Shown here: piece by piece, positions 1-7,143 of the stretch
Layout: every line of letters begins with the position of its first letter
Position numbering within the stretch: the stretch's first letter is position 1
Assembly (NCBI GenBank): GCA_937952135.1
Contig: CALFYL010000351.1
Span: 1-27,919, forward strand
DNA from: an uncultured Planctomycetia bacterium
GTDB taxonomy: Bacteria; Planctomycetota; UBA1135; GCA-002686595
Direction: 5' to 3'
Length of the DNA: 27,919 bases
Notes under the pieces: generated by a model
The model's database searches: none
What the model was told of the DNA's origin: nothing
What the model saw: only the letters and a program-made list of their open reading frames with translations
Position numbers and translations under genes: made by a program

Positions 1-68
1 TCCGCGACCCGCCGGCCCCGAAGACCACGAATCTGTCCAATGGACTCCAATTCGTGATCTGCCCGTAG
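1..68 (+). CDS. 3' end of a secreted-protein gene (partial, C-terminal 21 complete codons)
   Basis: The gene is cut by the left edge of the window. Positions 3-68 read RDPPAPKTTNLSNGLQFVICP and stop at TAG (66-68). The preceding codon is split by the window edge and fits Phe. This closely matches the end of the secreted protein encoded at 16877-18715, which ends FRDPPAPKTTNLSDAVEMTCQP, so the two are paralogues sharing at least their C-terminal domain. From memory, endings of the type LSNxLxFxxCP are common in large secreted proteins of some Planctomycetota; no function is known to me. The same 66 bases occur again at 223-288, and a hairpin module related to the one after the paralogue follows the stop. 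The rest of the protein cannot be judged from this window. Confidence 0.8.
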   Translation, partial: RDPPAPKTTNLSNGLQFVICP

Positions 69-102
69 TCGCACCGCCAGAGCGGGCCGCGTAACCCCGG
101 TC

Positions 103-181
103 GCGAGCGGAAGCTCGCTGGCTCGCGCGAAAGCGCGAGCCAAACGAGCACGACTCTTGCGGGCAGCCAAAGGGCTGCCCG
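103..181 (+). repeat. Three-hairpin module downstream of the partial gene (copy 1)
   Basis: Three adjacent perfect hairpins can be drawn. A is 103-118 (6-bp arms GCGAGC, loop GGAA). B is 119-142 (10-bp arms TGGCTCGCGC, loop GAAA). C is 160-181 (9-bp arms CGGGCAGCC, loop AAAG). A conserved spacer GAGCACGACTCTT lies at 146-158. The same order, arms and spacer are found on the minus strand at 16763-16844, after the paralogous gene, with different loops. It may act as a compound terminator or mRNA 3'-end structure, or be a REP-like dispersed repeat. Confidence 0.85.
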
Positions 182-183
182 CA

Positions 184-210
184 TTCGTTCGCGCTGACCG
201 CGCGAACGAA
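184..210 (+). repeat. Additional 10-bp hairpin
   Basis: TTCGTTCGCG at 184-193 pairs perfectly with 201-210 around a 7-nt loop. It continues the hairpin series 103-181 but has no counterpart in the second copy near 16.8 kb. It ends just before the duplicated gene end at 223. Confidence 0.7.
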
Positions 211-290
211 CCGAGGCTTACCTCCGCGACCCGCCGGCCCCGAAGACCACGAATCTGTCCAATGGACTCCAATTCGTGATCTGCCCGTGA
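210..290 (+). pseudogene. Duplicated 3'-end fragment of the secreted-protein gene
   Basis: Bases 223-288 are identical to 1-66. Read in the same frame, 210-290 gives T-E-A-Y-L then RDPPAPKTTNLSNGLQFVICP, stopping at TGA (288-290) instead of TAG. Similarity to the paralogue's QAWFRDPP extends a few codons 5' of the identical block (EAYL), but an in-frame stop at 195-197 prevents a longer reading and there is no start codon. It is therefore a detached C-terminal fragment. Identity at every third codon position implies a recent duplication or gene conversion. Confidence 0.75.
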
Positions 291-340
291 TGTCGGTGCG
301 CCGCTCGACTGTCCGTTGACGTCGAGGGTGCTTGATTGGT

Positions 341-369
341 GGGGCCAGTCGCATCGAGCGGCTGGCCCC
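341..369 (+). terminator. Hairpin terminator after the duplicated gene end
   Basis: GGGGCCAG (341-348) pairs with CTGGCCCC (362-369) around a 13-nt loop and is followed by TTCGTTT. It lies about 50 bp after the TGA of the fragment at 210-290 and is probably the original terminator of that gene. Between here and 609 I see no gene, only leader or promoter sequence for the next gene; the 540 bp from 69 to 608 contain no complete coding region. Confidence 0.6.
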
Positions 370-608
370 ATTCGTTTCCTGAGGTCGTGATCTAGGGCGC
401 GGGCCACAGACTCGCCGACTCGGTCGCAGCGCCGCGGAGCGCGAATCGGCGCAAGAGTGGGAAGTTGCGCGCGTCAACGCACCAATACTGAGAAGTGCGT
501 TGTTTGCTTTGGACGGATTCGCACAGGGCGCCTAGGGTCGCGCGACGCGCGTCACGCACGTCGCGTGTCGCCGGTTCGATCTCCCCAACCCCCTTGGGAG
601 TCCCCCTC

Positions 609-2738
609 ATGCGAACCCTTGTCTCGTCCGCGCTAGTAGTCGCGGCCGTCGGCAGTGCTGCACTGCTGTTCTGCACCGATTCGCCGAGCACGCTTCGCTC
701 GACGCAACCGCATTCGACAGCGGACACGCCGCTGCCGTCCGTGCTCGCGGACGCGCGTGTCGTGCAACGCGCGTACGAAGAATGGAAAGCAGCCCTGGAG
801 GCCGGCCCGCGACGCATCGAGGTCGGCCTCGCGCGTGCGGGCTCGCACGTCACGCGCAAGAGCGGCGCAGTTGGCGCCTTGGACCTCGACCTCGACACAC
901 GCATGGCGGTCATCACCGTCCAGCGAGCGGAGGAGGACCTCGAGGCCTGGCTCGTCGCGAACGTCGACGGCGAACGCCGCAGCTTCATGCCGGAGCCCGG
1001 CGACGAGTGCCGCTACCTCGGCCGAATCGAGGCTTCCAGCAGCTGCGCGCAATTGATCGTCGACCTCTCCGGCGACGAGTGGGCCGACATGACGCTCGAC
1101 ACCGTCGCGATCACGCGCGTCGGCGTGCGCCCGGACCGCGAAACGCTGCTCGTCGGTCAACCCGACGTCTTCTCGCGCGTGTACGGCGCGGAACTGGCCG
1201 CGGGACGCAGCGCGGACCAACCTCTGCAGGGTACGGGCCTTCCGCTCGCGCTCATCTTCGCGCCGCAACTCGCAGTCGGCGCGTTCGATCCCGCCGGCCA
1301 GCTCCAGGCGCTGGTCGACCATGGCGAGAAGCTGTTCTTCCTCGGCACCTTCGACGGCAACGGCCGCACCTGCGGCACCTGCCATCCGGCCGAGAACAAC
1401 TTCACGCTCGATCCGGACTTCATCGCCACGATGGACCCGATGGATCCGCTGTTCCTCGCCGAGTTCGATCCGAACCTCGACTCGAGCCAGAACGGCGGCC
1501 TGGTGTTCGAGCAGCCGCAGCTCATGCACCAGTTCGCGCTGATCACCGAGAACCTCGACGGTTTCGACGACCTCGCGAACCGCTTCGTGATGCGCGCCGT
1601 GAGCCACACCTTCGCGCAACGCAACCAGCTCCGCCGCCCCGTGATCGGCCAGAGCCCGCCGAAGCAGCGGCTGGGCTGGAGCGGCGACGGTTCGCCCGGT
1701 GTCGGCACTCTGCGCGAGTTCGCCGTCGGCGCGGTCACGCAACACTTCCCCAAGACGCTCAACCGCACGCCGGGCGTCGACTTCGTGCTGCCCACGAGCG
1801 GCGAGCTCGACGCGCTCGAGGCCTTCCAACTCGCGCTCGGCCGCCAGGAGGAGTTCAGCCTCTCGAACCCCGCCGATCCGAACTTCGTGGCCTTCGAAGA
1901 CGTGCTCGCCGAGGACGGCAAGAACGCCTTCCAAGGTCTCCGCTGCACGACGTGCCACGACAACGCGGGCGGCAACTCGTTCTTCCACACCGACTCCACC
2001 GGCGTGCAGGTCGGCGATCCGATCAACTTCACGCTCGCCAACGGCAACTTCGACACCGGCGTCGAGATGTTCCTGCTGAACAACCCCGACGGCACCGGCC
2101 TTCCGCGGCCCTTCGACGGCGGCTTCGGCATCCAGCCCACCGGCTTCCCAGGTCCGTTCGGCATCCCGGGCCCGATCCCCGGTCCGCTCGGCGAGTTCGG
2201 CGACAACACGTTCAACTCGCTGAGCGTGGTCGAGTTCGCCGACACGACCCCCGGCTTCCACAACCACATCACCGCTTCGACGCCGCTCGATCCCGACCCG
2301 GTGCTCGCCACGGTGCTGTTCTATCGCACCGGTGAGTTCGCGAACTCCTCGGGCGGTCAGTTCGTGCCGTCGCCGCTCTCGATGTCGTTCCAGCAAGCGA
2401 CCGACACCGCTCGCTTCCTGCGCGCGATCAACTCGCTGCAGAACACTCGCAACGCGTTGCGGTTCCTGTTCCGCGCCTACGACCTCGCGCTCATCGACTT
2501 CGTGAACAACGAACCGGTGATCATGCGCGGTGTGGCGGTGGCGGACTCCGAGGTCGAGGACGCGAGCCAGGTCCTCGCGGGCTTCGGCTTCTCGCCCGAC
2601 CCCGACCCGAACTTCCAGAACGCGCGCGCGATGATCGACATCGCCGAGGACACGTTGCAGTCCAACGCGACGCGCACCATCGCGATCAAGAAGGCGATCT
2701 ACTACCTGCTGTGGGCCGAGGACGATCTGATCCAGTAG
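609..2738 (+). CDS. Secreted diheme cytochrome c peroxidase-like (MauG/CcpA superfamily) protein
   Basis: A 709-residue exported protein. The ATG at 609 is preferred over an in-frame upstream start at 495 because GGGAG lies 8 nt upstream (596-600) and the protein then begins with a signal peptide (MRTLVSSALVVAAVGSAALLF). Two c-type heme motifs are visible, CGTCH at residues 255-259 and CTTCH at 446-450, the spacing expected of bacterial diheme peroxidases and MauG-like oxidases. The first ~200 residues have no heme motif and match no family I recognise. The protein is about twice the length of classical CcpA. Function is probably periplasmic peroxide reduction or oxidation of a protein or small-molecule substrate; the substrate is unknown. 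It stands alone, with a strong hairpin after its TAG stop. A second diheme member is at 23401-25056. Confidence 0.85.
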   Translation: MRTLVSSALVVAAVGSAALLFCTDSPSTLRSTQPHSTADTPLPSVLADARVVQRAYEEWKAALEAGPRRIEVGLARAGSHVTRKSGAVGALDLDLDTRMAVITVQRAEEDLEAWLVANVDGERRSFMPEPGDECRYLGRIEASSSCAQLIVDLSGDEWADMTLDTVAITRVGVRPDRETLLVGQPDVFSRVYGAELAAGRSADQPLQGTGLPLALIFAPQLAVGAFDPAGQLQALVDHGEKLFFLGTFDGNGRTCGTCHPAENNFTLDPDFIATMDPMDPLFLAEFDPNLDSSQNGGLVFEQPQLMHQFALITENLDGFDDLANRFVMRAVSHTFAQRNQLRRPVIGQSPPKQRLGWSGDGSPGVGTLREFAVGAVTQHFPKTLNRTPGVDFVLPTSGELDALEAFQLALGRQEEFSLSNPADPNFVAFEDVLAEDGKNAFQGLRCTTCHDNAGGNSFFHTDSTGVQVGDPINFTLANGNFDTGVEMFLLNNPDGTGLPRPFDGGFGIQPTGFPGPFGIPGPIPGPLGEFGDNTFNSLSVVEFADTTPGFHNHITASTPLDPDPVLATVLFYRTGEFANSSGGQFVPSPLSMSFQQATDTARFLRAINSLQNTRNALRFLFRAYDLALIDFVNNEPVIMRGVAVADSEVEDASQVLAGFGFSPDPDPNFQNARAMIDIAEDTLQSNATRTIAIKKAIYYLLWAEDDLIQ

Positions 2739-2763
2739 TCCCGCAGCACGAAGCGAACTCAAC

Positions 2764-2794
2764 ACGACGCCCTGGCCTCGCGCCAGGGCGTCGT
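2764..2794. terminator. Bidirectional terminator between convergent genes
   Basis: ACGACGCCCTGG (2764-2775) pairs perfectly with 2783-2794, and one more C-G pair extends the stem inward. It lies between the stop of the peroxidase-like gene (2738) and the stop of the HAD phosphatase (2808), so it can serve both directions. The flanking T tract is weak. Confidence 0.8.
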
Positions 2795-2807
2795 CATGTT
2801 CCGGGGC

Positions 2808-3446
2808 TCAGCGCAGCGAACGCGCGATGTCGTGCGGCGCCTCGAGCCAGAAGTCCGGCGTCGTCGCGAGCAGTTGCTCGCGCGGAAACGGCCCCCACGC
2901 GACCGCGGCGGTGCGCGTCCCGGCCGAGCGGCCCGAGGCCAGGTCGTGCGGCGAATCGCCGACCATCACCGCGCTCTCCGCCTGCGCGGAGAGCCGCTCG
3001 AGCGCGAGCCGCACCGGCGCGGGATCGGGTTTGTGCTCGGTGACGTCGTCGGCGCCGACGATCACGTCGAAGAGCCCGGAGAACCCGCAGTGCGCGAGGC
3101 CGCGCTCGGCGCCCGCGCGCATCTTGCTCGTGACGATGCCGAGCTTCACGCCGCGCGCCTTGAGCGCCTTCACCGCCTCCACCGCGCCGGGAAAGCCCGT
3201 GATCATCGCGTCGTGGTGCGCGAGGTTGAAGCTGCGGTAGGTCGCGACCATCGCCTCGATCTCCTCGGGATCGCGCGTGAAGTGCGCGAACTGCCAGCGC
3301 AGCGGCCGGCCGAGACCTTGCAGCCAGAAGTCGTGCGGCGCTTCTTCGTCGCGGTGCACGCGCAAGGTGTGCACGTAGCTGCGGCGGATCAGCTCGACCG
3401 AATCGATGAGCGTGCCGTCGAGGTCGAACAGGGCAGTGTGGATCAC
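2808..3446 (-). CDS. HAD-superfamily phosphatase, phosphoglycolate phosphatase/PpaX-like
   Basis: A 212-residue cytosolic hydrolase starting at GTG 3446. All four HAD motifs are visible: DLDGT (nucleophile D8, acid D10), VTSK with T106, K139 in HKPDP, and GDSPHD (D164, D168). The helical cap lies between motifs I and II (about residues 15-85), the subclass I arrangement of phosphoglycolate phosphatases and pyrophosphatase PpaX. Substrate cannot be assigned from sequence; 2-phosphoglycolate, pyrophosphate or another small phosphate ester is likely. The start is 12 nt after the stop of the upstream sigma factor on the same strand, so the two are probably cotranscribed. No good Shine-Dalgarno is seen, suggesting translational coupling. 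Confidence 0.9.
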   Translation of the reverse strand: MIHTALFDLDGTLIDSVELIRRSYVHTLRVHRDEEAPHDFWLQGLGRPLRWQFAHFTRDPEEIEAMVATYRSFNLAHHDAMITGFPGAVEAVKALKARGVKLGIVTSKMRAGAERGLAHCGFSGLFDVIVGADDVTEHKPDPAPVRLALERLSAQAESAVMVGDSPHDLASGRSAGTRTAAVAWGPFPREQLLATTPDFWLEAPHDIARSLR

Positions 3447-3458
3447 GGGCGAAGCCGT

Positions 3459-4298
3459 TCAGTCGCGGGCGGCGAGCTTCTGGAGGATCTCGCGCCGCAG
3501 ACGGGCGGGCAGCTTGCCGTCGGCGAGGTCGCGGCACACGCCCTGCGCCAGGTCGAGCGTCTCGAACACCGTCGCGCAGCGCTCGCACACGATTCCGGCC
3601 GGAAAACGGTACTTGGCGCCGCGGTCGAGCGCCTCTTGCTTCGCCTTCAGCAGGTCGAGGCAGACGGCCTTCGAATACGCGAGCGGCGCCACGCGGCGGC
3701 GCGGGAGGCCGCCCTCGAGCGCCCGGCGGACTCGGAGGCGCGCGCGGTGCACGCGCGTTCGAACCGTGACCGCTTCGAGCCCGAGGATCGCGGCGACATC
3801 GTTCACCGCGAAGCCGAGCACTTCCTTCAGCACGAACGGCATGCGGAACGGCTCTGGCAACTCGGCGATGGCGTTCTCCGCGGCTTCGCGCGTGCGGCGG
3901 CGCTCGCGCAGCGCGTCATGGTCCTCGGGCGGCGCGCTCGCGATCGCCGGCTCGCGCAGCGGCAGCAGTTCGTCGAGCGAGAGCATCCGCGCCGGCTGGC
4001 CCGAGCGCGGCCGACGCTTCCGCTGGCAGATGCGCGCGGCGATCGTGTACAGCCACGTCGACGGCTTCGAGCGACCCTCGAACTGCGCCCAGTGCGCGAA
4101 CGCGGCGAGAAACGTCTCCTGCACCATGTCTTCCGCATCTTCGCGGTTGCCGCAGAAGCGCAGCCCGACCGCGTACAGCGGACCGCCGTAGGCCTCGACG
4201 AGCTTGGGCACGGCGGTCTCGGCCGGCTCGCGCACCCCCACTCGCGCCACCGCCACCGCGACCCCGCGGTCCGGCTTTTCCTTCGCACTTCTCGCCAT
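3459..4298 (-). CDS. ECF-type RNA polymerase sigma factor with C-terminal zinc-finger-like anti-sigma tail
   Basis: A 279-residue sigma-70 family protein. Region 2 spans about residues 35-100 (GNREDAEDMVQETFLAAF, then STWLYTIAARICQRKRR); region 4 spans about 146-195 (LPEPFRMPFVLKEV, VTVRTRVHRARLRVR). Unlike a normal ECF factor it continues for about 80 residues with C213, C238, C241 and C255. CERCATVFETLDLAQGVCRD followed by LPARLRREILQKL resembles the zf-HC2 (ZAS) domain of anti-sigma factors, but the usual His four residues before the CxxC is Ala234. A cis-acting regulatory or metal/redox-sensing tail, as in CorE-type ECF factors, is the likely role (inference). ATG 4298 was chosen; an in-frame GTG at 4319 is also possible. 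The gene is divergent from rdgB and 12 nt upstream of the HAD phosphatase gene. Confidence 0.88.
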   Translation of the reverse strand: MARSAKEKPDRGVAVAVARVGVREPAETAVPKLVEAYGGPLYAVGLRFCGNREDAEDMVQETFLAAFAHWAQFEGRSKPSTWLYTIAARICQRKRRPRSGQPARMLSLDELLPLREPAIASAPPEDHDALRERRRTREAAENAIAELPEPFRMPFVLKEVLGFAVNDVAAILGLEAVTVRTRVHRARLRVRRALEGGLPRRRVAPLAYSKAVCLDLLKAKQEALDRGAKYRFPAGIVCERCATVFETLDLAQGVCRDLADGKLPARLRREILQKLAARD

Positions 4299-4490
4299 CG
4301 TTCGCTGTCGCTCGCTCACCGTTGCGCCCTGGAGTTTCGCTGCGCGGCTCCGTGTCCCGCGAGGGTAGCGCCTCTCCGCGAGAGTCGTGCGCCGAACTTG
4401 GCGAGCACGAAGCGCGGGCGTGCGGCGAGTCGGCGGAGGCTCGCTATGCTCCGCGCCACCGCGAGGAGCGCGGGCGTCGTCGCGCCGTCC

Positions 4491-5120
4491 ATGGAACTTC
4501 TGCTGGCCAGCAACAACAAGAAGAAGCACGCCGAGTTCTCGGCGGCGCTCGCGCCGTTGGGTTACGGCGTGTTGCTGCCCAAGGACGTCGGCGGGATCGA
4601 GGACGTGCTCGAGGACGGGCGAACCTTCCGGGAGAACGCCGCGAAGAAGGCCCTGTCGGCGGCGCGTTCCAGCGGGTTGTGGGCGCTCGCGGACGACTCG
4701 GGGCTCGAGGTCGACGCGCTCGGCGGCGCGCCCGGCGTCAGGAGCGCGCGCTATGCGGGCGTCCACGGCGACGATGCGGCGAACAACGCGCGGCTGCTGC
4801 GCGAGCTGCGGGATGCGTCCGAGGAACGCCGGGGCGCGCAGTTCGTGTGCGCGCTCGCGCTCGCGCGGCCCGACGGGTCGATCGCGCTCGAAGTGCAAGG
4901 CCTCGCGCGCGGCCGCATCCTCCACGCGCCGCGCGGCGACGGCGACTTCGGCTACGACCCGCTGTTCCTGTTCACCGAACCCGGTTTCGCCCAGACGGGC
5001 CGCGGCTTCGCGGAGCTGGCGCCCGCGGAGAAGCTCGCGATCAGCCACCGCGGCCGCGCGTTGCGCCAACTGCTCGCCGCGCTCGAGCGCCTGGCCGACC
5101 TCGACGCGCCCAAGAAGTAG
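4491..5120 (+). CDS. rdgB: Non-canonical purine NTP pyrophosphatase (RdgB/HAM1)
   Basis: A 209-residue house-cleaning enzyme that hydrolyses dITP, ITP and XTP to monophosphates, keeping deaminated purines out of DNA and RNA. Family hallmarks are the N-terminal MELLLASNNKKK, the FRENAAKKA segment, ALADDSGLEVDAL (metal and catalytic acids D68/D69), GAPGVRSARYAG, GDGDFGYDPLF and ISHRGRAL near the C terminus. Length matches the family norm of about 200. ATG 4491 is chosen because family members start exactly at this conserved strand; an in-frame ATG at 4446 would add 15 unconserved residues. No strong Shine-Dalgarno lies directly upstream. It is 76 bp upstream of lepA on the same strand and divergent from the sigma factor; the 192 bp between 4299 and 4490 must carry both promoters. 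Confidence 0.95.
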   Translation: MELLLASNNKKKHAEFSAALAPLGYGVLLPKDVGGIEDVLEDGRTFRENAAKKALSAARSSGLWALADDSGLEVDALGGAPGVRSARYAGVHGDDAANNARLLRELRDASEERRGAQFVCALALARPDGSIALEVQGLARGRILHAPRGDGDFGYDPLFLFTEPGFAQTGRGFAELAPAEKLAISHRGRALRQLLAALERLADLDAPKK

Positions 5121-5196
5121 CCGCGCCGCCGGAAGTGCGCCCGGCGCCCGTATACTCTTCGCCCCAAAGAGTCGGCCTACCCGGCCGGTAGAAGCC

Positions 5197-7005
5197 GTGC
5201 ACGAAACCCGTCTCATCCGCAACTTCGCGATCATCGCGCACATCGACCACGGCAAGTCCACGCTCGCCGACCGCCTCCTCGAGATCACCGGGTCGGTCCA
5301 GAAGCGAGACATGAAGGCGCAACTGCTCGACTCGATGGACCTCGAGCGCGAGCGCGGCATCACGATCAAGGCCAGCGCGGTGACGGTGTTCCACACCTAC
5401 AAGGGCCAGCGCTACGAGCTCAACCTGATCGACACGCCTGGGCACGTCGACTTCAACTACGAGGTGCAGAAGGCGCTGCAGGCGTGCGAAGGCGCGCTGT
5501 TGCTCGTCGATGCGAGTCAAGGCGTCGAGGCGCAGACCGTCGCGAACGCGTACCTCGCGGTCGAGGGCGATCTCGAGATCCTGCCGGTGCTCAACAAGAT
5601 CGACCTCCCCCACGCGCGCGTCGACGTGGTGAAGGAGGAAATCGAGAACTCGATTGGCATCGACACAGAGGGGTCGCTGGGCGTGAGCGCCAAGACTGGC
5701 CTGGGCGTGCCCGAGTTGCTCGATCAGATCGTGGAACGCATCCCGCCGCCGGAAGGCAAGGCCGACGATCCGCTGCGGGCGCTGATCTTCGACGCGAAGT
5801 ACGACGAGTACCGCGGGATCATCGTGTACCTGCGCGTCGTCGACGGAGCGCTGCGCGAGAAGCAGATGATCAAGATGCTCGGCACCGACAAGGTGTACGA
5901 GGCGATCGAACTCGGACGTTTCTCGCCCGGCATGAAACGCACCGGCGAGCTCGGCCCCGGCGAGGTGGGCTACTTCATCTCGAACATCAAGCAGCTCGGC
6001 GACGTGCGCATCGGCGACACGATGTCGATCTACAAGGGACCGAAGGTCGAGATGCTCCCGGGCTACCGGCCGCCGATCCACATGGTGTACGCGGACTTCT
6101 TCCCGACGAACACCGGCGACTTCGAGAGCCTGCGCGAAGGACTCGCGACGCTGTCCCTGTCCGACAGCTCGTTCAGCTTCGAGGCCGTGACCAGCGAAGC
6201 GCTCGGCTTCGGCTTCCGCTGCGGCTTCCTCGGCCTGTTGCACATGGAGATCGTGCAGGAGCGCCTCGAGCGCGAGCACGACCTCGACATGATCCAGACC
6301 GCGCCGACGGTCACCTACAAGATCGTCCTCGCCGACGGGTCGCAGAAGGAGATCCACTCGCCGGGCCAACTGCCGACGCAGGACAAGTTCGAGGAGATCC
6401 TCGAACCCTTCGCGCGCGTCTCGATCATGACGCCGGCCGAATTCATCGGGAACGTGATGAAGATCGCCGCCGACCACCGCGGCGACTTCGTGCGGCAGGA
6501 CCACCTCTCGCCCACGCGTGTTCAGCTCGTCTACGACATCCCGCTGGGCGAGATCATCTACGACTTCTTCGACAAGCTGAAGAGCTCGACGCGCGGCTAC
6601 GGCACGCTGATGTACGAGATCAGCGGCTACAAACCGTCGAACCTCGCCAAGCTGCGCATCCTGGTCAACGGCAAGGAAGTCGACGCGCTCACCTGCATCA
6701 TCCACAAGGATCAGGCCGAGTACCGCGGCCGCGCGATCATCAAGCGCATGCGCAAGGAGATCCCGCGCCACCTGTTCGAGATCGCGCTCCAAGCCGCCAT
6801 CGACAGCCGCATCATCGCGCGCGAGAACATCTCCGCCCTGCGCAAGGACGTCACCGCCAAGTGCTACGGCGGCGACGTGAGCCGCAAGCGCAAGCTGCTC
6901 GAGAAGCAGAAAGAGGGCAAGCGCCGCATGCGCCAGATCGGCAACGTCGACATTCCCCAAAAGGCCTTCTTGGCCGTTCTCGGCGGCGGCGAGGACGAGA
7001 ACTAG
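5197..7005 (+). CDS. lepA: Elongation factor 4 (LepA), ribosome-associated translational GTPase
   Basis: A 602-residue GTPase of normal LepA length. G-domain motifs are all present: HIDHGKST (residues 15-22), RGIT (53-56), DTPGH (79-83), NKID and SAKTG. The C-terminal LepA-specific domain is complete, including the conserved run RRMRQIGNVDIPQ close to the end. LepA acts on the ribosome in translation (back-translocation or initiation fidelity have been proposed). The start is GTG 5197, which places the conserved N-terminal strand (TRLIRNFAIIAHIDHG) at the usual distance; no strong Shine-Dalgarno is visible. It follows rdgB in the same direction. The TAG stop (7003-7005) shares its last base with the long palindrome that follows. 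Confidence 0.98.
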   Translation: MHETRLIRNFAIIAHIDHGKSTLADRLLEITGSVQKRDMKAQLLDSMDLERERGITIKASAVTVFHTYKGQRYELNLIDTPGHVDFNYEVQKALQACEGALLLVDASQGVEAQTVANAYLAVEGDLEILPVLNKIDLPHARVDVVKEEIENSIGIDTEGSLGVSAKTGLGVPELLDQIVERIPPPEGKADDPLRALIFDAKYDEYRGIIVYLRVVDGALREKQMIKMLGTDKVYEAIELGRFSPGMKRTGELGPGEVGYFISNIKQLGDVRIGDTMSIYKGPKVEMLPGYRPPIHMVYADFFPTNTGDFESLREGLATLSLSDSSFSFEAVTSEALGFGFRCGFLGLLHMEIVQERLEREHDLDMIQTAPTVTYKIVLADGSQKEIHSPGQLPTQDKFEEILEPFARVSIMTPAEFIGNVMKIAADHRGDFVRQDHLSPTRVQLVYDIPLGEIIYDFFDKLKSSTRGYGTLMYEISGYKPSNLAKLRILVNGKEVDALTCIIHKDQAEYRGRAIIKRMRKEIPRHLFEIALQAAIDSRIIARENISALRKDVTAKCYGGDVSRKRKLLEKQKEGKRRMRQIGNVDIPQKAFLAVLGGGEDEN

Positions 7006-7112
7006 CGATGTACCGAGCCAGAGCAAATTCTCCCCGCTAACCGCGCGCGGCGGGAGAACGCCGTTGCGTCGTACGGTTAGCGGGGAGAATTTGCTCTGGC
7101 TCGGTACATCGC
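7005..7112. repeat. Perfect 39-bp inverted repeat with 30-nt spacer after lepA
   Basis: Bases 7005-7043 are exactly complementary to 7074-7112, giving a 39-bp perfect stem. The spacer 7044-7073 folds further: CGGCG at 7048-7052 pairs with 7059-7063 around GGAGAA. The left arm begins on the last base of the lepA stop codon. The right arm ends 31 nt before the GTG of the next gene. The stem is AT-richer than its surroundings (AGCAAATTCTCC) and has no U tract after it, so it is not a textbook terminator. A MITE-like or REP-like element, or a selected RNA hairpin, are alternatives. TAGCG occurs at both edges (7003-7007 and 7115-7119), but these do not abut the arms cleanly as a target duplication would. 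Confidence 0.95.
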
Positions 7113-7143
7113 GTTAGCGCGCTCGGGTTATGGTCGGGGAGTC

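Noticed and set aside
633..2765. Long open frame on the minus strand opposite the diheme peroxidase-like gene
   Set aside because: Composition is Arg/Glu/Val repeats typical of antisense frames in GC-rich DNA; the plus frame has a signal peptide and two heme motifs.
2796..4490. Plus-strand open frame continuing into rdgB, suggesting a long fusion
   Set aside because: The stretch before 4491 is antisense to the HAD and sigma genes and has Arg-rich shadow composition; RdgB proteins start at MELLLASNN.
7005..7112. Insertion sequence ends
   Set aside because: The arms enclose only 30 nt with no transposase, and the flanking TAGCG repeats do not abut the arms. It is kept as a palindrome or possible MITE only.
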